Source: Citrobacter freundii (GTDB taxonomy: Bacteria; Pseudomonadota; Gammaproteobacteria; Enterobacterales; Enterobacteriaceae). From it: DNA of 64,000 nt. The position numbers and the translations under genes are program-made. Location: NCBI RefSeq assembly GCF_011077955.1, contig NZ_JAALBX010000001.1, positions 496,001 to 560,000 of the forward strand, written 5' to 3'. The notes under the pieces were generated by a model. The model worked only from the letters and a program-made list of their open reading frames with translations, did not search any database and was not told where the DNA came from. Positions within the stretch are counted from its first letter, which is position 1. Each line of letters begins with the position of its first letter. Positions 38,256 to 48,309 of the stretch are shown here, in pieces.

Positions 38256-39781
38256 GACGACATGGCTTTTGCGAAATACCACCCCTGACAGAACTGCACG
38301 TTACGCTTTGACAGCCAGTTAATCTGATCAGGGGTTTCTACCCCTTCAGCAATTATTTTCAGGCGCAGGCTCTGTGCCATCTCAATGATGTGCTCAACAA
38401 TTAAATGGCTGGTGCTGTTGGTGATTAACGTATCAATAAACGTTTTATCGATTTTCAGCATGTCGACGTTGAGCGAATAGAGGTTATGAAGGTTCGAATA
38501 CCCTGTTCCAAAGTCGTCGATAGCAATCTCAAAACCTGAACGGCGGAATGCCTGCACCACTGGCGCCGTTTTTGTCACATCAATCACGCCCCGCTCGGTC
38601 ACTTCTATTTTTATCTGGTGAGCTTTAACACCGAACTGGCGGTTTTTTTGCTCGATAAGTGAGATAAGACGTGCGGAATGGAAGTCAGACGCCGACAGGT
38701 TGATAGAGATATAAAGTTCGGGATGTGCCGCCAGAAACGCGCCCAGATCCTGATACAACTCTTCAATCACATAATCAGTGACCCGCGCGATAAGTCCTTC
38801 TTTTTCAGCAAGTGGAATAAACTCCACCGGACTCATTACCGGACCGTTAAAGCCCGGCCAGCGCAATAACGCCTCTGCCCCCACACAGGTTCCATTTTTG
38901 ATATCCACTATCGGCTGGTAGTGCAGGCAAAGCTGACGTTTTTGTAAGGCACGCTGCAACATGCGCGCCGGTGAATTAAACTGCTGGCGGGTACGCGACC
39001 ACATCAACAAAATAATTACGCTACAAATTAATCCTAACGGCAGCGTCAGCGAAAGCTGGTGAAACCATTTTTGATAGATACGTTGTGAACTGGTAGAAAC
39101 AATAATCGCAATAGGGCGCACGCTGGATTGCGCAATCGCATAATATCGCGAACCAACCTGGAAGGTTGCTTCTTTATTACGAATAAGCTTACTTAAATAT
39201 TTAGATTCGGCATGATTGCTTAAAGAGAAAAAATCATTTGTGACTGTGTCAAATATACCAAATTGCAAATTCTCATCGGTGCTCATCACTTCGCTGTAGG
39301 AAAGTGGATTAACTACAGCAACATAATTACCTTTTCGCATATACACCATTTTATGACCAGAATAAAAAGGCGTATCACGATAGTAATAAATAGCAATATT
39401 GGTATTACGCGCATAATTAGGGGCATCCATGATCCAGTGCTGTTTCATGGATAATGCTGTTGAACATTGAAATTGATCTTCGCTGGCATAAATCAAATCA
39501 GCGACATAAAGATGACCCCGTACAATATTCAACATATTCGCCCGATGATCGGCGCTGCAAATTACACCGGGCCAGGCCCCCGCTTCTTCGCGTGCAGAAT
39601 CAACATCTTTGATAACGATTTCAGTTTTGTTGAGCGCTAATTGCGCAAACGCATAGAGGTGATCTCGGGTATCGCTAACGGCGCGGATATAAGCTAACCA
39701 CAGGGCAAGCACGACAGGAAGCAGCACCACTAGTGTAATGCCTACCAGTCGTAACACGTTTTTTCTTGCCCTGAAAGTCAT
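38177..39781 (-). CDS. pdeC: Cyclic-di-GMP phosphodiesterase PdeC (YjcC)
   Basis: A 534-residue inner-membrane enzyme that hydrolyses c-di-GMP. It has TM1 (about 9-33), a periplasmic CSS-type sensor domain (cysteines C75 in ICSADH and C106), TM2 (about 244-262), and a cytoplasmic EAL domain with the motif at E303-A-L and the later DDFGTGYSN and EGVET catalytic texts, so it should be active. In E. coli the periplasmic disulfide, set by DsbA/DsbB, controls activity and proteolysis. The motif here reads CSA instead of CSS. Its 3' end overlaps the extended soxS gene tail to tail. Confidence 0.95.
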   Translation of the reverse strand: MTFRARKNVLRLVGITLVVLLPVVLALWLAYIRAVSDTRDHLYAFAQLALNKTEIVIKDVDSAREEAGAWPGVICSADHRANMLNIVRGHLYVADLIYASEDQFQCSTALSMKQHWIMDAPNYARNTNIAIYYYRDTPFYSGHKMVYMRKGNYVAVVNPLSYSEVMSTDENLQFGIFDTVTNDFFSLSNHAESKYLSKLIRNKEATFQVGSRYYAIAQSSVRPIAIIVSTSSQRIYQKWFHQLSLTLPLGLICSVIILLMWSRTRQQFNSPARMLQRALQKRQLCLHYQPIVDIKNGTCVGAEALLRWPGFNGPVMSPVEFIPLAEKEGLIARVTDYVIEELYQDLGAFLAAHPELYISINLSASDFHSARLISLIEQKNRQFGVKAHQIKIEVTERGVIDVTKTAPVVQAFRRSGFEIAIDDFGTGYSNLHNLYSLNVDMLKIDKTFIDTLITNSTSHLIVEHIIEMAQSLRLKIIAEGVETPDQINWLSKRNVQFCQGWYFAKAMSSHDLISWLYEPEVKALLREANPATLV

Positions 39782-40801
39782 CGTGATCTCATATCCCTGC
39801 TGTTTGTGCCTGCTTGGTTATGAATAGACACTCTGCAAACAGGCGTTACGTTGCATGAATAACGGAACATTAGCAACAGGATTTTATTATCACAGAATAT
39901 AATTTCTAAACCCATTCAGCTTATTCACAATTTTCACAGGAAAAAATGCGGTAATTTATCTTAAGTGCGTAAGTTCCGCTCTTTTACGACACCCTTAATT
40001 ACAACTAATAAGTTTTTTAATTTCGTCATTTAAACTTCATATGTACCACTATTTACAGGGGAAATAATTAGCGCGGTTTCTCTGTGTTTAGACGTGCGGT
40101 ACGCTACTCCTGTATGTTCGGCCTGCGTATGCGTTATCCGCATCGCTTAACATCAAAAACCGCAACCCCGCTGGCGTCACAGGACGAGTCGAACGCTAAA
40201 CGATCCGTCGTGAAGGGTGGCTTTTATTCACCTGCGAAGTAGTCACTCACTCACCACATATTCCAGCATAACATGCTAAAAAATGACAAATACAAAGCTT
40301 ATCGTAAAATGCCGTCACGCTCCAACATCGGTCATCTGTCTTGATGATTATTCACAATACCTTTCTGACTAAGCAGACCTGTAAAACCCTAAGTGCTACT
40401 GCTGCTGCTAATCCATACATTTATGATTATCAGTACTTAACAACAACGAGATCATAACGGGCGACTTGCCGCCGTTTCTGCCGCCAGTTGATGAACAACT
40501 AGAGCAGTTAGCCAGGAAGTGGATATTCCTGCCTTTGAATGTAAAAAGCGGCTGTAAGTGGACTCCATGTTGAATTCATCACAGTTTTGAAGACCAGGAC
40601 CACGCTATCTATAGGGTTTTAAGAACGCTAAATTCTCTTTTTTGGATCTGGCGAATAAAACAACAAATGTGATATAGTTCACAAATCAAATGCAACGACA
40701 GCATTTGCGTTCATCGTTAAAACCCTACGCTTGTCAGCAACCCTCCAGGAGTGTGTCTCTTGTGCTGGTAAGTGTTGCCTTTATTTAATGGAATCAGTGA
40801 C
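39782..40801. other. Long non-coding region between pdeC and yjcB
   Basis: About 1,020 bases with no gene of support on either strand. The first 270 bases are AT-rich and must contain the pdeC promoter. Around 40150-40600 base composition is more balanced but no frame or RNA fold could be named. Near the right end lies a full CRP-site match. E. coli has a shorter gap here. The region could hide a small RNA or a decayed gene. Confidence 0.5.
40665..40686. promoter_or_regulatory. CRP binding site upstream of yjcB
   Basis: TGTGA (40668-40672), six bases, then TCACA (40679-40683): both half-sites match the CRP consensus exactly, with the flanking AAA and T also fitting. It lies about 120-130 bases before the yjcB start, compatible with an activating position. 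Confidence 0.75.
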
Positions 40802-41080
40802 ATGGCTACCCTGACTACTGGCATTGTTATGATGCACTGGCAATTACTCAGCGCGGTGATGATGTTCCTTGCCAGCACGCTTAATATTCAGTTTCGTAAA
40901 TCTGACTATGCAGTGTTGGCGGTGATCAGCAGCGGAATAGGCATCGCAGCATCCTGCGCATTTGCGACGGGTTTGCTGGGCTTGTCTTTCGATTTTGCAG
41001 CAACATGGACTCACGTTAAGGATGTAGTGTTTGATGTGCTCAGCAAAACGCCGCCCGAGTGGCCCATGATCCTGACCTGA
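40802..41080 (+). CDS. yjcB: Small inner-membrane protein YjcB
   Basis: A 92-residue hydrophobic protein matching E. coli YjcB (93 residues) in its start MATLTTGIVMMHWQLLSAVM and its end PPEWPMILT. Three membrane segments are likely (about 5-25, 35-60 and further). Function is unknown. The start at 40802 is chosen by fit to E. coli; a frame extends ten codons further upstream. A strong CRP site lies upstream and an intrinsic terminator follows the stop. It keeps its E. coli place between pdeC and ssb. Confidence 0.88.
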   Translation: MATLTTGIVMMHWQLLSAVMMFLASTLNIQFRKSDYAVLAVISSGIGIAASCAFATGLLGLSFDFAATWTHVKDVVFDVLSKTPPEWPMILT

Positions 41081-41089
41081 TTGTTCTTC

Positions 41090-41116
41090 GCCTCTGCAAT
41101 GCAGGGGCTTTTTTTT
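41090..41116 (+). terminator. Terminator after yjcB
   Basis: Stem GCCTCTGC with GCAGGGGC (one G-U pair), three-base loop and eight T, ten bases after the yjcB stop. It also overlaps the 3' end of the convergent gene at 41115. Confidence 0.88.
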
Positions 41117-41459
41117 ACATACATCCCGCGCAGCTGGTACACCGCCAGTCGTCCCTGTTTACCGCTTTCCAGAACGCCCGATAATTTGCTTCTTCAAGCG
41201 GTATCGCATTATCGAAAAAGCAGTCTGTCAGCCATTCAGCATTTTCAATTATCCATTCGTCTTCCGCTAACCCATCGGCAAACGTTTCATCATCGGGATC
41301 GATAATAGAATAATTACCGCGTGTCCCCATATCCTTCTCACGACGCGCTTCAGGTAATTCCACAGCACGCCCCTCGAAGCTTATTATCCAGTGACCGTGA
41401 CAGAGTAAATTACCCCGTCGGCTCCAGTCCGCTTTGAACGGATTAGTTCCTACAGACAT
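41115..41459 (-). CDS. Hypothetical acidic protein with C-terminal CxxCxxC cluster
   Basis: A 114-residue protein that I do not recognise as a named family. It is acidic, rich in tryptophan and aspartate, with no signal or membrane segment. Visible features are an N-terminal NPFKADWSRRGNLLCHGHW stretch, an acidic middle (DPDDETFADGLAEDEW) and a C-terminal cysteine cluster C107, C110, C113 that could bind metal together with C20 and H21 or H23. The start at 41459 is chosen for GGGAGAGGGG directly upstream. It is convergent with yjcB and separate from ssb. E. coli K-12 has no gene here that I recall. Confidence 0.72.
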   Translation of the reverse strand: MSVGTNPFKADWSRRGNLLCHGHWIISFEGRAVELPEARREKDMGTRGNYSIIDPDDETFADGLAEDEWIIENAEWLTDCFFDNAIPLEEANYRAFWKAVNRDDWRCTSCAGCM

Positions 41460-41753
41460 CCCCTCTCCCTGTATTGTCAAATTAGTATTTTTTAACGTTG
41501 TTTAACAACAGCGCGTAACTATTGTTTCAGGCAATAATTACGCAACGCGCAAAACCATTTATTTTATAAGGACTATTTTCGCATCTGTTGAATACGGTTG
41601 AAATGCTAATAAAGGGGTAGAAACAAGGAGTATAAAAGGCGGCGGTGATAATAAGATATTGTGGAACATGCCAGATACAGGCAATGCTATTTATGCAAAT
41701 GCCAGGGAATATAAATATTTACGTCGATAAAAAGAATAATCCTGTATGAGCAT
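41460..41753. other. AT-rich region between the hypothetical gene and ssb
   Basis: About 290 bases of high AT content with no gene. It contains the promoter of the hypothetical gene on its left; nothing else is identifiable. Confidence 0.4.
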
Positions 41754-41780
41754 AAAAAAACCCGCAAAAACAATTGCGGG
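41754..41780 (-). terminator. Terminator after ssb
   Basis: Seven-base perfect stem (CCCGCAA and its complement) with a six-base loop, and seven T on the minus strand, 26 bases after the ssb stop. Confidence 0.9.
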
Positions 41781-41806
41781 CTCTTAGATAACAACGTAAT
41801 TCCGTA

Positions 41807-42352
41807 TCAGAATGGAATATCGTCGTCGAAGTCCATCGGCGGTTCGTTGTTAGTCGACGCTGGCGCCTGTGATTGCTGTTGCTGCGGACGAGCTTGCGCG
41901 CCGCCGCTAAACTGGTTGCCGCCCTGAGCTTGCTGCGGCTGCTGAGGTTGACCCCAACTGCCCTGTTGCTGACCGCCGCCTGCCGGCGCGCCGCCACCCT
42001 GGCGTCCACCTAACATTTGCATCACGCCGCCCATCTGCGGAACGTTAATCTCAGTGGTATAGCGCTCCTGGCCCGATTGATCGGTCCATTTACGGGTGCG
42101 CAGTTGGCCTTCGATATAGACCTGGGAACCTTTACGCAGATACTCACCAGCTACTTCAGCCAGTTTGCCGAACATCACCACGCGGTGCCATTCAGTCTGC
42201 TCTTTCATTTCGCCGGTCTGCTTATCGCGCCAGGAGTCAGAAGTAGCCAGCGTGAAGTTAGCGACTGCGCCGCCACTTGGCAAATAGCGTACTTCCGGGT
42301 CCTGGCCCAGATTACCAACGAGAATAACCTTGTTTACGCCTCTGCTGGCCAT
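41807..42352 (-). CDS. ssb: Single-stranded DNA-binding protein SSB
   Basis: SSB coats single-stranded DNA as a tetramer in replication, repair and recombination. The 181-residue protein has the OB-fold domain (residues 1-112: [40 protein letters not shown]), a glycine- and glutamine-rich linker and the acidic tip DFDDDIPF that binds partner proteins. E. coli SSB has 178 residues; the extra ones are in the linker. AGGAG precedes the ATG. It is divergent from uvrA, and the LexA box lies between them. Confidence 0.98.
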   Translation of the reverse strand: MASRGVNKVILVGNLGQDPEVRYLPSGGAVANFTLATSDSWRDKQTGEMKEQTEWHRVVMFGKLAEVAGEYLRKGSQVYIEGQLRTRKWTDQSGQERYTTEINVPQMGGVMQMLGGRQGGGAPAGGGQQQGSWGQPQQPQQAQGGNQFSGGAQARPQQQQSQAPASTNNEPPMDFDDDIPF

Positions 42353-42498
42353 GATCGAGTCTCCTGAAGGGTTTCTAAATAGTGTAAACGCGCGATTGTA
42401 CCATCACAAAGCTGCAGTTTGATAGCTGCGAGCAGTATTCCAGAAAAAAGCGCCAGGGCGACATTCTTGCACAGATCGACTGAAGATGCATTCCAATA

Positions 42499-42514
42499 CT
42501 GTATATCCATTCAG
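42499..42514. promoter_or_regulatory. LexA box between ssb and uvrA
   Basis: CTGTATATCCATTCAG fits the SOS box pattern CTG-N10-CAG and differs by one base from the E. coli uvrA box as I recall it. It lies in the divergent promoter region and should repress uvrA, and partly ssb, until DNA damage. Confidence 0.92.
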
Positions 42515-42623
42515 GTCATTTTGTGTCATAATTAGCCGTTTCTGGCAGCCGGTTCTCTTCTCTTTCGCACCGCTCGCGCAACATGAAAGACCAGGCAAAC
42601 AGCGTTTCTACCGGGAAAGGTGA

Positions 42624-45458
42624 ATGGATAAGATAGAAGTACGGGGCGCCCGCACCCACAATCTCAAAAATATCAATCTCGTCATCCCCCGCGACAAGCT
42701 TATTGTCGTGACTGGGCTGTCGGGTTCAGGCAAATCCTCACTGGCTTTTGACACGCTGTACGCCGAAGGGCAGCGTCGCTATGTCGAATCACTGTCGGCG
42801 TATGCCCGCCAGTTTCTGTCCTTGATGGAAAAGCCGGATGTCGATCATATCGAAGGGCTTTCCCCCGCCATTTCGATTGAGCAGAAATCAACGTCGCATA
42901 ACCCCCGCTCTACGGTGGGGACGATAACGGAAATTCACGATTACCTGCGTTTATTGTTTGCCCGCGTCGGCGAGCCGCGTTGCCCGGATCACAATGTCCC
43001 GCTGGCAGCGCAAACCGTAAGCCAGATGGTGGATAACGTGCTGTCGCAGCCGGAAGGTAAGCGCCTGATGCTGCTTGCGCCGGTTATCAAAGAGCGTAAA
43101 GGCGAACACACCAAAACCTTAGAAAACCTGGCAAGCCAGGGTTATATCCGCGCCCGTATTGATGGCGAGGTGTGCGATCTGTCCGATCCGCCGACCCTTG
43201 AGTTGCATAAGAAACACACGATTGAAGTGGTTATCGATCGCTTTAAAGTGCGTGAAGATCTGGCGCAACGTCTGGCGGAGTCATTTGAGACGGCGCTGGA
43301 ATTATCTGGCGGCACGGCGATGGTCGCGGATATGGATAATCCCGATACGGAAGAGATGCTCTTCTCAGCCAACTTCGCCTGTCCGATATGCGGCTACAGC
43401 ATGCGTGAACTCGAACCGCGGCTGTTCTCGTTCAACAACCCGGCAGGCGCCTGCCAAACCTGCGACGGGCTTGGCGTTCAGCAGTATTTCGACCCGGACA
43501 GAGTGGTGCAAAACGGCGAGTTGTCTCTGGCAGGCGGCGCGATCCGCGGCTGGGATCGCCGTAATTTTTATTACTTTACGATGCTGCGCTCGCTGGCGGA
43601 GCACTACAAATTCGACGTGGAAACCCCGTGGAACGAACTGAGCGCCACCGTGAAGAACGTGGTGCTTAACGGCTCTGGTCGGGAAACCATTGAATTTAAA
43701 TACATGAACGATCGCGGTGATACCTCAGTGCGCCGTCATCCGTTTGAAGGCGTGCTGCACAACATGGAACGTCGCTATAAAGAAACCGAATCTTCCGCCG
43801 TGCGCGAAGATTTGGCGAAATTTATCAGCAACCGTCCCTGCGCTACCTGTGAAGGTACGCGTCTGCGCCGCGAATCGCGCCATGTGTTTGTTGAAAATAC
43901 CGCACTGCCGACCATCTCTGATATGAGCATTGGTCATGCGATGGACTTTTTCACCAATCTGAAGCTTTCCGGCCAACGCGCGAAAATCGCTGAAAAGGTA
44001 CTGAAAGAGATTGGCGATCGTCTGAAATTCCTGGTCAACGTAGGCCTGAATTATCTAACGCTTTCCCGCTCTGCGGAAACGCTGTCCGGCGGCGAAGCGC
44101 AGCGTATTCGTCTGGCGAGCCAAATCGGCGCAGGCCTGGTAGGCGTAATGTATGTGCTGGATGAGCCGTCAATCGGCCTGCACCAGCGCGATAACGAACG
44201 CCTGCTGGAAACGTTAATCCACCTGCGCGATCTCGGGAATACCGTGATTGTGGTGGAGCATGATGAAGATGCGATCCGCGCCGCCGATCATATTATTGAT
44301 ATCGGTCCGGGCGCGGGCGTGCATGGCGGTCAGGTCGTCGCTGAAGGCACCATGCAAGACATTATGGCGGTTCAGGAATCCCTTACCGGGCAGTACCTGA
44401 GCGGCAAGCGTGAGATTTCCGTTCCAACGCAGCGCGTACCGGCAGACCCGGCGAAAGTGCTTAAACTGGTCGGCGCGAAAGGCAACAACCTTAAAGACGT
44501 TACGCTGACGCTGCCGGTGGGCTTGTTTACCTGCATCACCGGCGTTTCCGGCTCGGGTAAATCAACGCTTATCAACGATACGCTGTTCCCGATTGCCCAG
44601 CGTCAGCTTAACGGCGCCACTATCGCTGAACCGGCGCCGTATCGTGAAATTCACGGCATGGAGCATTTCGATAAAGTTATCGATATCGATCAAAGCCCCA
44701 TTGGTCGTACGCCTCGTTCCAACCCGGCGACCTATACCGGCGTCTTTACGCCAGTGCGCGAGTTGTTTGCCGGCGTGCCGGAATCCCGTACGCGCGGCTA
44801 TACGCCTGGTCGTTTTAGCTTTAACGTGCGCGGCGGTCGTTGCGAAGCCTGCCAGGGCGATGGCGTGATTAAGGTAGAAATGCACTTTCTGCCGGATATT
44901 TACGTGCCATGCGATCAGTGCAAAGGCAAACGCTATAACCGTGAAACGCTGGAGATTAAGTACAAAGGCAAAACCATTCACGAAGTGCTTGATATGACTA
45001 TCGAAGAGGCGCGTGAATTCTTTGATGCCGTCCCTGCTTTGGCACGTAAGCTGCAAACCTTGATGGACGTGGGCCTGACCTACATCCGCCTCGGGCAGTC
45101 CGCAACGACGCTTTCAGGCGGTGAAGCGCAGCGCGTGAAACTGGCGCGAGAGCTGTCGAAACGCGGCACGGGTCAGACACTGTATATTCTGGATGAACCG
45201 ACTACCGGCCTGCACTTTGCCGATATCCAACAATTGCTCGACGTTCTGCATCAGTTGCGCGATCAGGGCAACACCATTGTGGTCATTGAGCACAACCTGG
45301 ACGTTATCAAAACCGCAGACTGGATTGTGGATTTAGGCCCGGAAGGCGGCAGCGGCGGCGGCGAGATCCTGGTTTCGGGCACGCCGGAAACGGTCGCTGA
45401 ATGCGAAGCTTCCTATACGGCGCGCTTCCTGAAACCTATGCTGCCATCGTCCCGTTAG
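42624..45458 (+). CDS. uvrA: Excinuclease ABC subunit A, UvrA
   Basis: UvrA recognises bulky DNA lesions and loads UvrB in nucleotide excision repair. The 944-residue protein (E. coli 940) has two ABC ATPase modules: Walker [10 protein letters not shown] at 31-39 and GVSGSGKST in the second, each with an LSGGEAQR signature. Zinc modules are visible as CPICGYSM with CQTC, and CEACQGDG with CDQCKG. The start has a GGAAAGG site. It is SOS-controlled through the box at 42499. Its stop abuts, with no gap, the stop of the convergent yjbR. Confidence 0.98.
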   Translation: MDKIEVRGARTHNLKNINLVIPRDKLIVVTGLSGSGKSSLAFDTLYAEGQRRYVESLSAYARQFLSLMEKPDVDHIEGLSPAISIEQKSTSHNPRSTVGTITEIHDYLRLLFARVGEPRCPDHNVPLAAQTVSQMVDNVLSQPEGKRLMLLAPVIKERKGEHTKTLENLASQGYIRARIDGEVCDLSDPPTLELHKKHTIEVVIDRFKVREDLAQRLAESFETALELSGGTAMVADMDNPDTEEMLFSANFACPICGYSMRELEPRLFSFNNPAGACQTCDGLGVQQYFDPDRVVQNGELSLAGGAIRGWDRRNFYYFTMLRSLAEHYKFDVETPWNELSATVKNVVLNGSGRETIEFKYMNDRGDTSVRRHPFEGVLHNMERRYKETESSAVREDLAKFISNRPCATCEGTRLRRESRHVFVENTALPTISDMSIGHAMDFFTNLKLSGQRAKIAEKVLKEIGDRLKFLVNVGLNYLTLSRSAETLSGGEAQRIRLASQIGAGLVGVMYVLDEPSIGLHQRDNERLLETLIHLRDLGNTVIVVEHDEDAIRAADHIIDIGPGAGVHGGQVVAEGTMQDIMAVQESLTGQYLSGKREISVPTQRVPADPAKVLKLVGAKGNNLKDVTLTLPVGLFTCITGVSGSGKSTLINDTLFPIAQRQLNGATIAEPAPYREIHGMEHFDKVIDIDQSPIGRTPRSNPATYTGVFTPVRELFAGVPESRTRGYTPGRFSFNVRGGRCEACQGDGVIKVEMHFLPDIYVPCDQCKGKRYNRETLEIKYKGKTIHEVLDMTIEEAREFFDAVPALARKLQTLMDVGLTYIRLGQSATTLSGGEAQRVKLARELSKRGTGQTLYILDEPTTGLHFADIQQLLDVLHQLRDQGNTIVVIEHNLDVIKTADWIVDLGPEGGSGGGEILVSGTPETVAECEASYTARFLKPMLPSSR

Positions 45459-45812
45459 TCAGACCGACAGTTGCTGCCTGGCGTGTTCTGGCAGCAACGT
45501 CACCGCCTGCTGATAGGACGCATCAATAAGATAGTAGATTTGCGATGCAGGCAGGCGGCCATCAAGAAAAACCGTGCTCCAGTGCGCTTTGTTCAAATGC
45601 GCGCTGGGGAACACATCTTCGTGTTTTTGACGCAATAATTCGGCAAGTTCCGGGCTGGTCTTCAACGACACGGCGGGTCTGCCGTTAACCTCATGCACCA
45701 TGGCAAATAACACATCCATCAGCTTGATTTGTGTGGCCTTCCAGTCGCTGTGGACACTTTGCTCCGCGCCGGTTTTCTTCATGCAATAATCCAGTAGTTC
45801 TGAATTCGTCAT
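45459..45812 (-). CDS. yjbR: MmcQ/YjbR-family protein YjbR
   Basis: A 117-residue protein of the MmcQ/YjbR double-wing family, matching E. coli YjbR (118) from the ATG at 45812 ([55 protein letters not shown]). A DNA-binding role has been suggested from the fold, but function is unproven. It overlaps the end of yjbQ in the stop-start overlap ATGATG, so the two are coupled. A longer frame to 45881 would lie inside yjbQ and is not used. Confidence 0.93.
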   Translation of the reverse strand: MTNSELLDYCMKKTGAEQSVHSDWKATQIKLMDVLFAMVHEVNGRPAVSLKTSPELAELLRQKHEDVFPSAHLNKAHWSTVFLDGRLPASQIYYLIDASYQQAVTLLPEHARQQLSV

Positions 45813-46231
45813 CATTCTTCCCCTTGTAACGTGGCGACAATCCGGCGTGCTCCGCCGTCTATGCGATGTTCTCCTAACCAAATGCCCTGCCAGGTGCCGA
45901 GCTGCACGCGCCCGTTTTTGACCGGTAACAGCAGCGAAACGCCAAGGGTTGAGGATTTGATATGCGAAGGCATATCATCCGGCCCTTCGTCATCATGTTC
46001 CCATGCGGCATTATCGGGCGCCGTTTGAAGAAAATGGCGCTCCATATCGCGACGCACCGACGGATCGCAATTTTCATTTAGCGTAAGAGAGGCGGAGGTA
46101 TGCTGGAGCAGCAAATGCAGCAACCCAACTTTGATGCGTGAAAGCCCGTCTATCTGGCTTAAGATTTCATCGGTAATCAGATGAAAACCCCTTGGCCTCG
46201 CTTTCAACGACAACGTCTGTTGAGCCCACAT
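45812..46231 (-). CDS. yjbQ: UPF0047 family protein YjbQ
   Basis: A 139-residue protein of the UPF0047/YjbQ family, known for a weak thiamine phosphate synthase activity of doubtful physiological meaning. Conserved text includes [20 protein letters not shown], the metal-site region [18 protein letters not shown] and [14 protein letters not shown]. coli YjbQ has 138 residues. GGAGGAG precedes the ATG. It is the first gene of the yjbQ-yjbR pair. In E. coli aphA precedes it; here aphA is missing. Confidence 0.93.
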   Translation of the reverse strand: MWAQQTLSLKARPRGFHLITDEILSQIDGLSRIKVGLLHLLLQHTSASLTLNENCDPSVRRDMERHFLQTAPDNAAWEHDDEGPDDMPSHIKSSTLGVSLLLPVKNGRVQLGTWQGIWLGEHRIDGGARRIVATLQGEE

Positions 46232-46312
46232 AAGCTCCTCCCTTAAAAGAAATCAATTCAGATAAGTGTGTAGCCTAATGGACGAAAGGTAAAATCTTGA
46301 AGGCGTTTTATC

Positions 46313-46355
46313 TGCGGTCTGGAAGAAGATTGTTATAAACCGCCCCCAGACCGCA
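46313..46355. repeat. Ten-base inverted repeat between tyrB and yjbQ
   Basis: TGCGGTCTGG (46313-46322) and its exact complement (46346-46355) are separated by 23 bases. There is no proper T-run on either strand, so a role as the tyrB terminator is uncertain. It occupies the interval where aphA lies in E. coli. Confidence 0.5.
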
Positions 46356-46367
46356 CCCGCCGCGTGC

Positions 46368-47561
46368 TTACATAACGGCCGCAAAGGCCTGTGCGACGCG
46401 CTGAACGTTATTACTGTTTAAACCGGCTACGCACATGCGACCACTGGCAATAAGGTAGACACCAAACTCCTCACGCAGGCGCTCAACCTGGGCTGCGCTA
46501 AAGCCGGTATAACTGAACATGCCGCGCTGTTGCAGCAGATAATCGAAATTGCGCCCCGGAACAGCGTCTTTGAGCACATCCACCAGCGCCTGGCGCATCG
46601 CCAGAATACGCGTGCGCATCGCTTCCACTTCCGCAAGCCAGCTGGCTTTTAGCGCCTCATCGCCCAACACGGTGGCCACAACCTGCGCCCCAAAATTGGG
46701 CGGGCTGGAATAGTTGCGGCGCACGGTCGCTTTAAGCTGGCCCAACACGCGGCCTGCGGTTTCAGCATCTTCACAGACCACCGACAAGCCACCCACGCGC
46801 TCACCGTAAAGCGAGAAAATTTTGGAAAACGAATTGCTTACCAGCGCCGGCAATCCTGCGTTGGCAATGGCGCGGATCGCGTAAGCATCTTCTTCCATAC
46901 CGGCACCAAATCCCTGATAGGCAATATCCAGGAATGGGATCAGATCGCGCGCTTTCAACACCTCCACCACGGCATCCCACTCGGCATTATTCAGATCAGA
47001 ACCCGTTGGGTTATGGCAGCATGGGTGCAGCAGAACAATACTCCGTGCAGGCAGCGTATTAAGGGTGTTAAGCAGCGCGTCAACGCGCACGCCTTTGGTC
47101 TCATTATCAAACCAAGGGTAAGTACTTACTTCGAATCCAGCACCCTCAAAGATTGCAACGTGGTTTTCCCATGTCGGGTCACTGACCCATACGCCGGACT
47201 GCGGAAAGTAGCGCTTAAGAAAATCTGCACCCACTTTCAAGGCGCCCGAACCGCCGAGCGTTTGAATGGTAGCAACACGCTGTTGCTTCAGTACCGGGTG
47301 GTCCTCGCCAAACAACAACGGCGCAATGGTATGGCGGTAGCGGTTGAGGCCTTCCATCGGAAGATAAAGGGACGCGCCATGAGGTTGCGCATTCAGGCGC
47401 TCTTCAGCTTCAGCAACGGCCTGCAACTGCGGAATAATGCCGTCTTCATTGTAATAAAGCCCAATGCTCAGGTTTACTTTATCGGCGCGAGGATCGTCTT
47501 TGAACCGCTCCATCAAAGACAGAATGGGGTCGCCCGCATAGGCGTCAACTTTTTGAAACAC
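46368..47561 (-). CDS. tyrB: Aromatic amino acid aminotransferase TyrB
   Basis: TyrB catalyses the last step of tyrosine and phenylalanine synthesis and contributes to leucine and aspartate transamination. The 397-residue protein is the E. coli length. PLP is held by K247 in [17 protein letters not shown], with the conserved [12 protein letters not shown] and [10 protein letters not shown] texts and the C-terminal GRMCVAGLN arginine. It is transcribed after a long non-coding gap that separates it from alr. The gene in E. coli is TyrR-regulated; I could not find a convincing TyrR box by eye. Confidence 0.97.
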   Translation of the reverse strand: MFQKVDAYAGDPILSLMERFKDDPRADKVNLSIGLYYNEDGIIPQLQAVAEAEERLNAQPHGASLYLPMEGLNRYRHTIAPLLFGEDHPVLKQQRVATIQTLGGSGALKVGADFLKRYFPQSGVWVSDPTWENHVAIFEGAGFEVSTYPWFDNETKGVRVDALLNTLNTLPARSIVLLHPCCHNPTGSDLNNAEWDAVVEVLKARDLIPFLDIAYQGFGAGMEEDAYAIRAIANAGLPALVSNSFSKIFSLYGERVGGLSVVCEDAETAGRVLGQLKATVRRNYSSPPNFGAQVVATVLGDEALKASWLAEVEAMRTRILAMRQALVDVLKDAVPGRNFDYLLQQRGMFSYTGFSAAQVERLREEFGVYLIASGRMCVAGLNSNNVQRVAQAFAAVM

Positions 47562-48309
47562 GCTGAGGTACTCCTGGTTTACGGTGTAGTAAGTTCACAC
47601 AATAAACTGCAGGCTGAGAGAGATCGAGTTGAAAAGCAGAATGTTTCGCTAAAGTACGGGTGTTGATGTTCGCAACGCTTCCCGGAGTGATTACGCACCC
47701 AATGCCACCGTGGCTTTCACGCGCAGGAAAAGCGTGTCGCCGGGATAGCATCTGTAAAAGCCTGCGCGGTTGTCGCGCCTGAATTCAATTCAGCCAAACG
47801 GGAAACCGGCCTCCAAACCCACCGTCAGTACAAATAGGGTGAGCGCGCCTCACGCCTGACATGGCTGGGCCGAAACAGAGTGATGCGAAGCGTAAGTGTG
47901 TTGTCGCAGACGTATCGCACATCAGCTAGCGATGAGGTTGAGCTTTGCCAGCCGTGCAATCTACGTACGGGAGGGCAGCGGGCATCCTCTCCTTACACAA
48001 GATTCCCGGCTTTTCCTCGGCGTTCGCACCCTTGGCTGGCAGTTTAACGCGGCAAGCAGCGCGACAGGCTGCGTACTGTTGCCGGTCGCTATACGCTCAC
48101 GATACCAGTACGCTAAACACAATGCGCGTAAACGTCCGGGCCATCCTGCTTTGCCATCGACGAGCAGTGCCAGGGATGGGCGCCACCCGTAACGTCCACA
48201 ACCGATGATCCCAGCATACCTGCCAGCTATGCTGTTTCAGGCGGCACGCAAAATGGAAAGCGCGCCGCCAGTGATTTGCTCAGCGAGCATCACGATTTCT
48301 TTTAAAAAA
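47562..48309. other. Unexplained 750-base region between alr and tyrB
   Basis: The gap is much longer than in E. coli, as I recall, and is not AT-rich. On the minus strand an open frame of 91 codons without ATG spans 47961-48236; it reads like GCGRYGWRPSLALLVDGKAG and WYRERIATGNSTQPVALLAA in parts. Plus-strand frames at 47896-48192 overlap it. No known family was recognised. It may be a decayed gene, part of a dispersed repeat, or a structured leader. The tyrB promoter must lie at its left end. Confidence 0.4.

Noticed and set aside
42404-42598. 64-codon minus-strand frame across the ssb-uvrA promoter region
   Set aside because: Overlaps the LexA box and promoters of two known genes; not supportable as a gene.
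47562-47650. Possible TyrR box upstream of tyrB
   Set aside because: GTTTACGGTGTAGTAAG looks repetitive, but its half-sites point the wrong way for TGTAAA-N6-TTTACA, so it was not called.
47013-47666. 217-codon plus-strand frame opposite tyrB
   Set aside because: Fully overlaps conserved tyrB, which is certain; no family resemblance.
47896-48208. Two overlapping plus-strand frames between tyrB and alr
   Set aside because: Neither has a convincing start or family text; the region is reported as unexplained instead of coding.
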